From positions 1 through 64,000 of the forward strand of contig JAAOED010000007.1 in NCBI GenBank assembly GCA_016466735.1: a DNA stretch of 64,000 bases, read 5' to 3'. The position numbers and the translations under genes are program-made. This document shows positions 1 to 7,173 of the stretch, piece by piece. This stretch comes from Weissella confusa. Its GTDB lineage: Bacteria > Bacillota > Bacilli > Lactobacillales > Lactobacillaceae. Position 1 is the first letter of the stretch. Each line of letters opens with the position of its first letter. The notes beneath the pieces were generated by a model, which was not told the origin of the DNA, searched no databases, and saw only the letters and a program-made list of their open reading frames with translations.

Positions 1-19
1 CAATGAACTATAAGCAAAA

Positions 20-53
20 GGCAGCTGATTTCAACAATGTGAAATCAGCTGCC
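20..53 (-). terminator. Rho-independent terminator downstream of pgsA
   Basis: A perfect 14-bp inverted repeat (arms 20-33 and 40-53, loop of 6) is followed on the minus strand by TTTTGC. It lies 83 bases beyond the pgsA stop codon and is the first strong stop signal after that gene. Nothing coding is visible between them. Confidence 0.7.
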
Positions 54-135
54 TAAGCAAGGTTCAAAATATTAAATTTTACCGGTCATCAGTACCATTT
101 GACTTTGAACCCAAACTACCTCTCCATTCAGTTAA

Positions 136-720
136 TTACTTGAACCCGTCAGAGAAAACTTCACGGTTCTTGTAGAAATAATCAATTCCTGAGTAGATTG
201 TTGCAAGCAAGGCAATCCAAATCATAATCATCGCAAATGGGATGTTGAACATTGCAAAGACGATGTCGTGAAGCAAGAAGAATGAGATGGCAACCATTTG
301 TGAAGCCGTCTTAATCTTTCCTGGCATCGCTGCTGCCAACACCTTACCATTGTTTTCAACGATCAATGTGCGCAAACCAGTGATGGCCAACTCACGAATC
401 ACGATGATTGCAACCATCCAAGCTGGCACCCAACCGAATTGGACAAAGAAAATCAATGCCGTCATAACCAACAACTTGTCGGCCAATGGATCAGCAAACT
501 TTCCAAAGTTCGTTACCAACTTGTACTTGCGCGCGATCTTTCCATCTGCAAGGTCCGTTAATGAAGCAACAATAAAGATGATCGCTGCCACTAGGTGCGT
601 GACTGGCAAAACTGCGCCAGCAACTTGCAACGTTCCCCAATCAAGTGGCAAAGCAAGTACCAACATGAATACAGGGATCAAAATCATACGGAAGACCGTC
701 AACTTATTAGGCAAATTCAT
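136..720 (-). CDS. pgsA: CDP-diacylglycerol--glycerol-3-phosphate 3-phosphatidyltransferase
   Basis: Makes phosphatidylglycerolphosphate from CDP-diacylglycerol and glycerol-3-phosphate, the committed step to phosphatidylglycerol and cardiolipin, in the cytoplasmic membrane. The 194-residue protein carries the complete CDP-alcohol phosphotransferase signature: D56, D59-G60, A63-R64, G73, D77, D81, surrounded by several hydrophobic helices, and has the usual family length. The start has GGGTGG seven bases upstream. It is the last gene of a minus-strand cluster ymfF-ymfH-rodZ-pgsA, the order common in Firmicutes upstream of cinA-recA; those next genes would lie outside the window. Confidence 0.95.
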   Translation of the reverse strand: MNLPNKLTVFRMILIPVFMLVLALPLDWGTLQVAGAVLPVTHLVAAIIFIVASLTDLADGKIARKYKLVTNFGKFADPLADKLLVMTALIFFVQFGWVPAWMVAIIVIRELAITGLRTLIVENNGKVLAAAMPGKIKTASQMVAISFFLLHDIVFAMFNIPFAMIMIWIALLATIYSGIDYFYKNREVFSDGFK

Positions 721-741
721 TTTTTATCCACCCCACTAAGT

Positions 742-1659
742 TTAGCGTTGGAACGTCATGTTGGCGTTCCAAACGATGGCGTTGTTGTTCATCAAGTTAA
801 CTTCTGAACCGTCCAATGACATCGTCGTAACCGTTGCGTTACCGATTGAAACGCTGACACCAGTTACCGTAGCAGGAATCTTAACGTCTTGGTTACCGTT
901 AGCTTGCAATGTACCATTCCACAAAACAGTGCCGGCTGCATCCTTAACTTGGATCCATGACGCACCAGTTGACTTCAAGTTCAACGTCATTTCCTTGTCG
1001 GCTGGCGCCTTAACAGCAGCGTACGTTACTGTGTTACCAGCTGCCGTACCTGTACCAAGGTCAACCTTGTCATCCTTCTTCTCTGATGACTCCTTCTTTG
1101 AAGATTCCTTCTTAGAAGATGACTTCTTTGATTCGTCAGTCGTTGACTTTGATTCTGATGAAGCAACAGATGATACCTTTGAAGTTGTCACTGAAACAGA
1201 TGACTCGTTCTTACTGTGTTGCTTTGCTGAACCAGCAAATGAGGCAACAACAGCCCAGATAACGGCGATGATGGCGATAACAGCCACACCAATCAAAATC
1301 TTTGGCATCATTTGGCGCGTCTTATCAGCAGCCGTTTCTTCAACCTTGTGCATCCCCGCACGCGTCACGTTATCTGCGTCAACGCGAGCTCCGCTTAAAT
1401 CAGGTTCAACTTGTTCCGTGGTGATATCGTGATTTTGCATAAAATCAGCAACATCAAGACCAACTGCAGCAGCATATTGACGCACGAATGCACGTTCATA
1501 AAATGCCCCTGGCAATTGATCAAATTGGCCATTTTCAATCGCAGCTAGGTAGCGCTTTTGAATCTTTGTCGTTTGTTGAATATCGTCAAGGGATAGCCCC
1601 TTATCAAGACGAGCCTTTTGTAGCTCTTGTCCGATGACGCTGTTGCGTTCTTCGTTCAT
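742..1659 (-). CDS. rodZ: RodZ-like helix-turn-helix membrane protein
   Basis: A 305-residue protein with an N-terminal helix-turn-helix of the RodZ/YmfM type (about residues 8-70), one membrane segment at about 118-142, a Ser/Lys/Glu-rich linker at about 150-200 and a beta-rich C-terminal domain (DUF4115 type). RodZ connects MreB-directed wall synthesis to the membrane; here the HTH is expected in the cytoplasm and the C-terminal domain outside. The low-complexity linker suggests a spacer across the wall-proximal zone (inference). It starts 50 bases after ymfH and ends 21 bases before pgsA, so it is probably part of the same operon. Confidence 0.88.
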   Translation of the reverse strand: MNEERNSVIGQELQKARLDKGLSLDDIQQTTKIQKRYLAAIENGQFDQLPGAFYERAFVRQYAAAVGLDVADFMQNHDITTEQVEPDLSGARVDADNVTRAGMHKVEETAADKTRQMMPKILIGVAVIAIIAVIWAVVASFAGSAKQHSKNESSVSVTTSKVSSVASSESKSTTDESKKSSSKKESSKKESSEKKDDKVDLGTGTAAGNTVTYAAVKAPADKEMTLNLKSTGASWIQVKDAAGTVLWNGTLQANGNQDVKIPATVTGVSVSIGNATVTTMSLDGSEVNLMNNNAIVWNANMTFQR

Positions 1660-1709
1660 TAGTCTCTCATCCTTAACTTTTTTTATCAGTATAATTGCAT
1701 ATATCTATA

Positions 1710-2999
1710 CTACCACATATTATCGACATTCGGACGCGCAATAACGGTCGAAAGGTCACTAATTTCGGCATGCATAAGTATGTCATAAACGCTTTGCACA
1801 TCTAGGCTCTGCAAGACATTAATTTCATCACGCAAAGTGGCGAAATCAAAGGTTTGCCCCTCGAATCGCGTGACAATTTCTTCGAGTTGATTGAACTTGC
1901 TAATCAAGCGACCCAAGGCATCCTTTTTCACCAATTCAAAATCTGCAGACAGCTCGTTGAATCGTTCGGCCAAGTTCGTTAACTCATCTGAAACTGCATC
2001 AATCAATTCATCAGCTTCAGGTGTTTCGGCGGCAATGGTCAAAAAGGCCACGCCCCGTTCCCAGTCAAACTCAGCGCTGAATGTATCATCAATCATCCCC
2101 GAGTCGTACCACATCATATAGGTTGGTGAAAACTCACCAAATACCAAATCAACTGCTAAGCTACCCGCGATGGCAATACGTAAGGCCTCCATGCCAGTTG
2201 GCATTGTCGCCCCATCATACCAGCGTTGACCAATCGCAATCTTTGTTCGCACAATGTCCATATCCACTTCAAGCGGTTCCGTAATAACCGGTGCCAATAT
2301 CTTAGCCGGTACCGTAATATTATCATTTGCTTGGCGTGAACTAATTGGCGCATCCATCACGAGTTGACGGACTGCATCAATGTCGAAGGCACCAGCCACG
2401 ACAATATCCATGTTTTCTGGGCGGTAAAACGCATCAAAGGCGGCCTGCAAATCAGCCGGCGTGACGCTGTGCACCGACTCAGTGGTTCCAGCAATATCAT
2501 CAGCCATCGGATCACCTGGGAATAGTTGACCCAAGATCATGCGATACAAACGTGCATTCGTATCATCTTGATACATATCCACTTCTTGTGAGATGATATC
2601 GCGTTCACGAACAACAGAACTCTCTTCGAAATAAGGCTCTTGTGTGAAGTGCAACAATTCTGAGAAGGCCGCATATTCATTAGCTGGTGCCGTCATAAAG
2701 TAGCTTGTGCGTGTCTGCGTCGTAAACGCATTAGCATTCGCCCCAAGTTCGCTCATACGCGAAAAGGCATCATGTCCAGGTTGCGCAAACAACTTGTGTT
2801 CCAAGAAATGCGCTAAGCCGGCTGGTTGCTTAACCAATTGACCCTCTTTCATAAACATTTGGTCACGCGCACCAAAATCAACCGTCACCATCCCCACGAA
2901 TTGGTGGAAATCAGGGCGTGGCAAAATGTGCAAGCGTGCCCCGTTTGGCAACGTTTCGTGACGCTCATTAGGCGCAAAACGACTTAATGCATCAACCAT
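1710..2999 (-). CDS. ymfH: M16-family metallopeptidase YmfH (EF-P modification-associated)
   Basis: A 429-residue peptidase of the insulinase/pitrilysin family. The inverted zinc motif HxxEH is intact (H64, E67, H68), so this is the catalytic partner. In Bacillus, YmfH and YmfF are linked to formation of the 5-aminopentanol modification on elongation factor P; that link is family knowledge, not visible here. The start has a GGAGG-type site (GGAGGTAAGGCTAATG). It overlaps ymfF by 8 bases, indicating coupled translation and a likely heterodimer. The usual ymfI reductase gene is missing between this gene and rodZ. Confidence 0.88.
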   Translation of the reverse strand: MVDALSRFAPNERHETLPNGARLHILPRPDFHQFVGMVTVDFGARDQMFMKEGQLVKQPAGLAHFLEHKLFAQPGHDAFSRMSELGANANAFTTQTRTSYFMTAPANEYAAFSELLHFTQEPYFEESSVVRERDIISQEVDMYQDDTNARLYRMILGQLFPGDPMADDIAGTTESVHSVTPADLQAAFDAFYRPENMDIVVAGAFDIDAVRQLVMDAPISSRQANDNITVPAKILAPVITEPLEVDMDIVRTKIAIGQRWYDGATMPTGMEALRIAIAGSLAVDLVFGEFSPTYMMWYDSGMIDDTFSAEFDWERGVAFLTIAAETPEADELIDAVSDELTNLAERFNELSADFELVKKDALGRLISKFNQLEEIVTRFEGQTFDFATLRDEINVLQSLDVQSVYDILMHAEISDLSTVIARPNVDNMW

Positions 3000-4260
3000 T
3001 AGCCTTACCTCCTACCAATTCATAATGAAGTTGCTTCGTCACTGCTCGGGCAACTTGTTGGACTTGTTCGGCTGACACAGCATCAACTGCAGCCAGCCAT
3101 TCTTCAGGGGTCGTATGATACCCGATTAACTCTTGATTCTGAACGCGTTCTGTAATACGACCAGGTTGGTCGAGCGAAACAACATAATCCGCCTTCATCA
3201 AGCGCTTAATCATGTTTAACTCATCGTCACCGACAAGTTCCGTTTGCAAACGCGTCAATTCAGCTTCGATACGGTCCTCAGCTTCAACCAACTTACCGTG
3301 ATCAACACCTGATTCAACCATCAACAAACCTGTATACGGATTGTAGTCAGAATAAATCGAGTAAGCCAGGCCAGCTGTCTCACGCACGTTCATAAACAAA
3401 CGTGAAACGGCAAGGCCACCGAACAAGGCATTAAAGACGAAACCTTGAAAACGGTCGGTCTGTTCCAGTTTCAATTGATACGCCAAAATCAAACGGGCCT
3501 GGTTCACCTTATCAAGTTCTACTGTGCGCTTTACGGCTGGGAATAGTTCTTGTTCATAATAAGGATTTCCAGCGATGGCACGCGGTTCCAACGGCAATTG
3601 CGCCACTGCTTGTTCAACCGTTGCCGTGTCCACATCACCCAATACGATAATATCCACACGGTCGTGCGCCATTGTATCCTGCCAAGCATCCCACGCATCT
3701 TTTGGTGAGACCTTTTCAAGAATCTCAGTGGTGCCGTATGCCGGTACGGCTTGCACTGGATCAGTGAAATAAGCATTGATTGCTTGGCGGGCCGCATAGA
3801 ATGGCTTTTCCTCTTGCAGTCCGGCGATTTCATCTAATGCAATTTCACGTTGGCGTTCAAAAACAGTTGGATCGAATCCATGTGCAGCATCACCCAATGG
3901 GTTGCACATCATCTCGCGAATAAACGCAAAGCCATCGCGCAACAAACTCTGTGAATCCGTTGCAAAATCATCATGTACCAACGTCATGCGCAAGCGCAAA
4001 GTGTGCAAAGCGCCTGTCTTCAGTACATCAGTACCAAATGATGCCCCATACAAGTCGCTTAAGACACGTGCCAAAGCGGTTTGTGAGGGATATTTTTGTG
4101 AAGCTGTTTCAAGCATGTTACTTGCCAACACACGGCCTCCTAAAGAAGCCACGTCGTGTTGACGGGTAAAGTTAATTAATATTCTTGTCGTTGCAAATTG
4201 CTGAGTTGGCAAAATATGCAGAAAAACGCCAGGTTGAACGGTTACTGTAGTCACTGACAT
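2992..4260 (-). CDS. ymfF: M16-family peptidase-like protein YmfF (non-catalytic partner)
   Basis: A 422-residue M16-fold protein. At the place where the partner has HxxEH this protein reads NMLETAS, so the zinc site is absent and the protein is expected to act as a structural or substrate-binding subunit of YmfH, as in other two-subunit M16 peptidases. It is the first gene of ymfF-ymfH-rodZ-pgsA. The AGAAGG site lies almost against the ATG at 4260; a GTG two codons in (4254) would have more normal spacing, so the exact start is uncertain. Confidence 0.85.
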   Translation of the reverse strand: MSVTTVTVQPGVFLHILPTQQFATTRILINFTRQHDVASLGGRVLASNMLETASQKYPSQTALARVLSDLYGASFGTDVLKTGALHTLRLRMTLVHDDFATDSQSLLRDGFAFIREMMCNPLGDAAHGFDPTVFERQREIALDEIAGLQEEKPFYAARQAINAYFTDPVQAVPAYGTTEILEKVSPKDAWDAWQDTMAHDRVDIIVLGDVDTATVEQAVAQLPLEPRAIAGNPYYEQELFPAVKRTVELDKVNQARLILAYQLKLEQTDRFQGFVFNALFGGLAVSRLFMNVRETAGLAYSIYSDYNPYTGLLMVESGVDHGKLVEAEDRIEAELTRLQTELVGDDELNMIKRLMKADYVVSLDQPGRITERVQNQELIGYHTTPEEWLAAVDAVSAEQVQQVARAVTKQLHYELVGGKANG

Positions 4261-4277
4261 ACCTTCTTTTCCAAACT

Positions 4278-4304
4278 AAAAGCGCGCTGGTAATGAACGC
4301 GCTT
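4278..4304 (-). terminator. Hairpin in the ymfF leader, possible attenuator
   Basis: Arms AAGCGCG (80-86 of the 4200s) and CGCGCTT (4298-4304) with an 11-base loop. On the minus strand it is followed by TTTAGTTT, 17 bases before the ymfF start. Because a promoter-like sequence lies upstream at 4381-4410, the hairpin would sit inside the ymfF leader and could attenuate it. On the plus strand it is followed by a longer T run, but no plus-strand gene needs it. Confidence 0.45.
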
Positions 4305-4362
4305 GTTTTTTATTGTCGTACAATTGGAGTCTGCGAACTCGTCATAGTAACGAATAATTTGT

Positions 4363-4410
4363 GCAGAAACTAATACTATAAGTATAAACTTCTGCGTCCT
4401 ATTTTACCAA
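4363..4410 (-). promoter_or_regulatory. ymfF operon promoter with overlapping inverted repeat
   Basis: On the minus strand, -35 TTGGTA (4405-4410), an 18-base spacer and -10 TATACT (4381-4386). A 33-base imperfect palindrome (4363-4395) covers the -10 and the expected start point, with outer arms GCAGAA and TTCTGC and inner arms around TAATACT/AGTATAA. The -35 begins two bases after the stop codon of the preceding small gene. Confidence 0.55.
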
Positions 4411-4411
4411 C

Positions 4412-4642
4412 TCAATTTCCCTGGTCGTCAGCTTCTTCCGGTGACTCTGCGCTCACCGGATTCAAACGCATATATTCAGATACAAACATAAATACGCTAA
4501 CTGCTGCCATACCAACCAATAAGACAACAACACTCCATGTATTCAACACGGGCGCCGTATAGTGCAAAAGGTACAAAACAAACAGAATGCCCGTCAGGTT
4601 GTACCACACCCATCGGACCCATTTATTATGCCAAATCATCAT
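4412..4642 (-). CDS. Small two-helix membrane protein, unknown
   Basis: A 76-residue protein with a Trp-rich amphipathic start, two hydrophobic helices (about 13-30 and 36-57) and an acidic C-terminal tail. The start has a good site, AGGGAGAGTATCATG. No family is recognised. It stands alone between the terminator of the gluconate permease gene (4701-4737) and the ymfF promoter. The ribosome binding site, the clean membrane topology and the lack of a competing frame support it as real. Confidence 0.7.
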   Translation of the reverse strand: MMIWHNKWVRWVWYNLTGILFVLYLLHYTAPVLNTWSVVVLLVGMAAVSVFMFVSEYMRLNPVSAESPEEADDQGN

Positions 4643-4700
4643 GATACTCTCCCTGAATCATTTAGTTTGTGAAATATTTAATATGTTTATATTTACAAAT

Positions 4701-4737
4701 AAAAAAGCGCAAACTTCGATGAAAGTTTGCGCTTTTT
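4701..4737 (-). terminator. Bidirectional-looking terminator after gntP (first copy)
   Basis: A 13-bp stem (AAAGCGCAAACTT and its complement) with a short loop, flanked by A6 on one side and T5 on the other, so it can stop transcription from either side. The gene that needs it is the gluconate permease ending at 4768. Confidence 0.8.
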
Positions 4738-4767
4738 ATGAATTGACGTCGGAAGTAAGTAAAAATC

Positions 4768-6270
4768 CTATGAGAACAATGCTGACAAAATCAAGATAAC
4801 AATCAATCCAACAACTGAAATAATTGTTTCAAGCACTGTCCAAATCTTCAACGTTTGTGGCACATCCAAGTCAAAGAATTCCTTGAACATCCAGAAGCCG
4901 GCATCGTTAACGTGTGAAGCAGCCAATGAACCGGCGCCGATTGCCAATACCACGAAGGCTGGGTTAACAGCCGTTTGGTTAGCAACCAATGGTGCGACGA
5001 TTCCGGCAGTCGTCAAACCAGCAACCGTAGCTGATCCAACTGAGACACGCAAGATAACGGCAATCAACCATGCGAAGATGATTGGTGACAATGACGTGTG
5101 TGAGAATGCTGAAGCAATAGCAGTTGAGATACCACCAGCAGTCAAGATACCCTTAAAGGCAGCGCCACCACCGATAACCATCAACAAGTTAGCGATTGAC
5201 TTCAAAGCCTCTGACATTGATGAACCAACTTCGCCCATCGTACGTCCTTGCTTTGGTCCCATTGACCAGATAGCAAAGGCCATTGCGATAACCATGGCGA
5301 TAACTGGGTTACCAAGCATGGCGATGATGCGATCAAGCACCGTTGGGTCAGTCAAGTAACCGTGTTGTGCAGCAGGCGTCAAAGCCTTCCATGCTGCATC
5401 ACCAACCATACCACCGTAAACTTGCTTTCCGCCGTTGTGAGCCAACGTGTAAATCGTTGAAATCAACATGAAGAACACAGGCATCAATGATGTAACAAGT
5501 GACAAGCCAAATGATGGTGTGTCTTCCAACTTAAAGGTCTTAACTTCACCAATAGCATCAAGCTTCTTAGTAATCTTAAATGCCTTTGGCTCAACCTTTT
5601 GGATCAAACGTGTAAACAAAGGTCCAGCAACCAACATTGCGACGATGGCAACGATGATACCGTACATCAATACGACACCGATGTTAGCACCCAATGCGTT
5701 CGTAACTGCAGTTGGTGATGGCTGTGGTGGCAAGAATCCTTGCGCAGCTGACAAGGCAGCAGCCATTGGAATTCCCAAGTAAAGCAATGATACACCGGCT
5801 TCCAAAGCGATTGTGAAGACGATAGGAATCAAAACAACCAAACCAACTTCAAATAGCAATGAAATTCCGATGATGAATGATGCACCGGCAACCGCCCATT
5901 GCAACTTTGACTTACCAAACTTGTTAATCAAAGTTGAAGCGATGCGGTATGATCCACCAGCATCTGAAACCAAGCGACCGATCATTGATCCAAACCCAAA
6001 GACAATGACCAACTCACCCATCGTACCACCGATACCATTCTTCAAGGCATCAGCGATTCCGGCCGGGTTCATTCCCAAGCCCAAGGCGACCAAAATTGAA
6101 GTAATGATCAACGCAACGAATGTGTTAATCTTGGCCTTCAAAATCAAAAATAGCAACAATGCAATACCAACTACCAAAATCAAGAATGGCCAAACGTTAA
6201 AGCCGTTTGTCATCCATTGGAATAATCCTGTCTTAGGATCAGTAGTTAGGCCAGCGAGTAATGTAAGCAT
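4768..6270 (-). CDS. gntP: Gluconate:H+ symporter, GntP family (copy 1)
   Basis: A 500-residue permease with about a dozen hydrophobic segments, imports gluconate or a related sugar acid with protons. It carries the family's conserved GFLPPQPSPTA and SHVNDAGFWMFKEFFDLD stretches, and is close in sequence to two further copies in this window (7174-8553 and 43600-44961). It is longer than the others because of an N-terminal addition of about 25 residues and an extra periplasmic-type loop near residues 270-310. The ATG has AAGGGG upstream. Its promoter region carries two cre sites, so repression by CcpA is likely. Confidence 0.9.
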   Translation of the reverse strand: MLTLLAGLTTDPKTGLFQWMTNGFNVWPFLILVVGIALLLFLILKAKINTFVALIITSILVALGLGMNPAGIADALKNGIGGTMGELVIVFGFGSMIGRLVSDAGGSYRIASTLINKFGKSKLQWAVAGASFIIGISLLFEVGLVVLIPIVFTIALEAGVSLLYLGIPMAAALSAAQGFLPPQPSPTAVTNALGANIGVVLMYGIIVAIVAMLVAGPLFTRLIQKVEPKAFKITKKLDAIGEVKTFKLEDTPSFGLSLVTSLMPVFFMLISTIYTLAHNGGKQVYGGMVGDAAWKALTPAAQHGYLTDPTVLDRIIAMLGNPVIAMVIAMAFAIWSMGPKQGRTMGEVGSSMSEALKSIANLLMVIGGGAAFKGILTAGGISTAIASAFSHTSLSPIIFAWLIAVILRVSVGSATVAGLTTAGIVAPLVANQTAVNPAFVVLAIGAGSLAASHVNDAGFWMFKEFFDLDVPQTLKIWTVLETIISVVGLIVILILSALFS

Positions 6271-6320
6271 CTCGTCTTACCCCTTCTCAATTAAAAAATA
6301 TCTCAAATGTGTTCTGCTCA

Positions 6321-6376
6321 TGAAAACGATTTCATAAGTTAACTTAAATATTGTACACCTTTTGTAAGCGCTTGCG
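6321..6376 (-). promoter_or_regulatory. Two CcpA cre sites and a palindrome upstream of gntP copy 1
   Basis: TGAAAACGATTTCA (6321-6334) and TGTAAGCGCTTGCG (6363-6376) both match the cre consensus TGNAANCGNWNNC. They are 42 bases apart, about four helical turns, which would place two CcpA dimers on one face. A perfect 12-bp palindrome, TAAGTTAACTTA (6335-6346), abuts the first cre and may bind a pathway-specific regulator. A -10-like TACAAT lies between the two cre sites on the minus strand; no strong -35 was seen. Confidence 0.75.
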
Positions 6377-6532
6377 GGTAATAAGTTCATTAAATTTTTA
6401 ATCAGAGTTATTTCATTGTCGGGATATCAGAATAAAAAAAGTCCGATATTTTGGTTTGCTTTCTATACGGGATGTAGGCTGTATTTTGGGTTTATGGTTA
6501 TTTTTGTTTCTTAAAATTAATGTTGATTTTGG

Positions 6533-6774
6533 GTCGTCGCTTACGCGCCGAAGCATGTGGGTTGGTTGGGGTGGCGGTGCTCCGTCCTGCAATATAAGCT
6601 GGTGGCAACGGAGTCCCATTCTCACTAAGCCTCAGCGTTTTTCATCGCCTGTCGGCTCGAAATCCACTGCTGCTAAGTGATAATTGGTGCTCCTGTCCTT
6701 GCTTGATCACCGGCTAATATCGCAGGATCTCCGCACCACCACCCCAACCAACCCACATGCTAGCAGCCAGGATA
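6533..6774 (-). repeat. Long-hairpin repeat element, copy R1 (242 bp)
   Basis: Arms 6553-6604 and 6708-6760 are inverted repeats of about 52 bases that pair over the first 28 positions with one mismatch, then after a small internal loop over about 20 more. The same element recurs at 31768-32009 with the same length and, inverted and diverged, at 6874-7110. The inner 100 bases contain blocks shared by all copies. It lies in the 900-base gap between two gntP genes and contains no credible ORF. The minus strand is proposed as the RNA-like sense because most non-Watson-Crick arm positions become G-U only on that strand. Confidence 0.85.
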
Positions 6775-6795
6775 TTCTCAACCTATTTCCTTTGT

Positions 6796-6852
6796 CATCC
6801 ACGGTTCATCAAGACAAGAGACACTTTCCCCCTATTTATTAAACCGTGGATG
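6796..6852. repeat. Inverted repeat between R1 and R2
   Basis: Perfect 11-bp arms CATCCACGGTT (6796-6806) and AACCGTGGATG (6842-6852) separated by 35 bases. It fills the spacer between the two long-hairpin elements, which face in opposite directions around it. No function is assigned. Confidence 0.6.
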
Positions 6853-6873
6853 TAAATCTCATGCAGACAAGGA

Positions 6874-7110
6874 CCACTTAGCTGCTATCGTTTTGGGGCG
6901 AGTTGGAGCGGTGTGGAGCTCCTGCTGTATTAGCCGGTGCTCAAAGCGAAGGAAGGGAAACTAGAGATTCCTTAGTCAGGGTGAATTTCAAGCCGGCAGG
7001 CGCGGAAAGACGCCAGGACTTAGGAAAATCAGGTTCCCGTCGCCACCAGCTAATTCAGCAGGACGGAACACCGCTCCGGCTCGTTCCAAAACGATTTGTG
7101 CGCTAGCACA
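6874..7110 (+). repeat. Long-hairpin repeat element, copy R2 (inverted, diverged)
   Basis: Arms 6889-6939 and 7044-7093 pair along nearly their whole length, although the outer arm sequence is almost unrelated to R1 and R3. The inner blocks (for example TATTAGCCGGTG, AATTTCAAGCCGGCAGGCG and CCACCAGCTAAT) match the reverse complement of R1, so R2 is the same element in the opposite orientation. Four of its non-Watson-Crick arm positions are G-T on the plus strand, pointing to a plus-strand RNA. Confidence 0.75.
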
Positions 7111-7121
7111 ACACAAACCAC

Positions 7122-7155
7122 AAAAGGCCCACACAGCAAATGCCATGTGAGCCTT
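7122..7155 (-). terminator. Terminator of gntP copy 2
   Basis: A 14-bp stem with a few wobble pairs (7125-7138 with 7142-7155) ending in TTTT on the minus strand, 19 bases after the permease stop codon. Confidence 0.7.
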
Positions 7156-7173
7156 AATTGAATGTTCATTTCG

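Noticed and set aside
6456-7106. Small plus-strand ORFs in the gap between the gntP genes
   Set aside because: They run through the arms and core of the long-hairpin repeats, have no ribosome binding sites and are not kept between copies.
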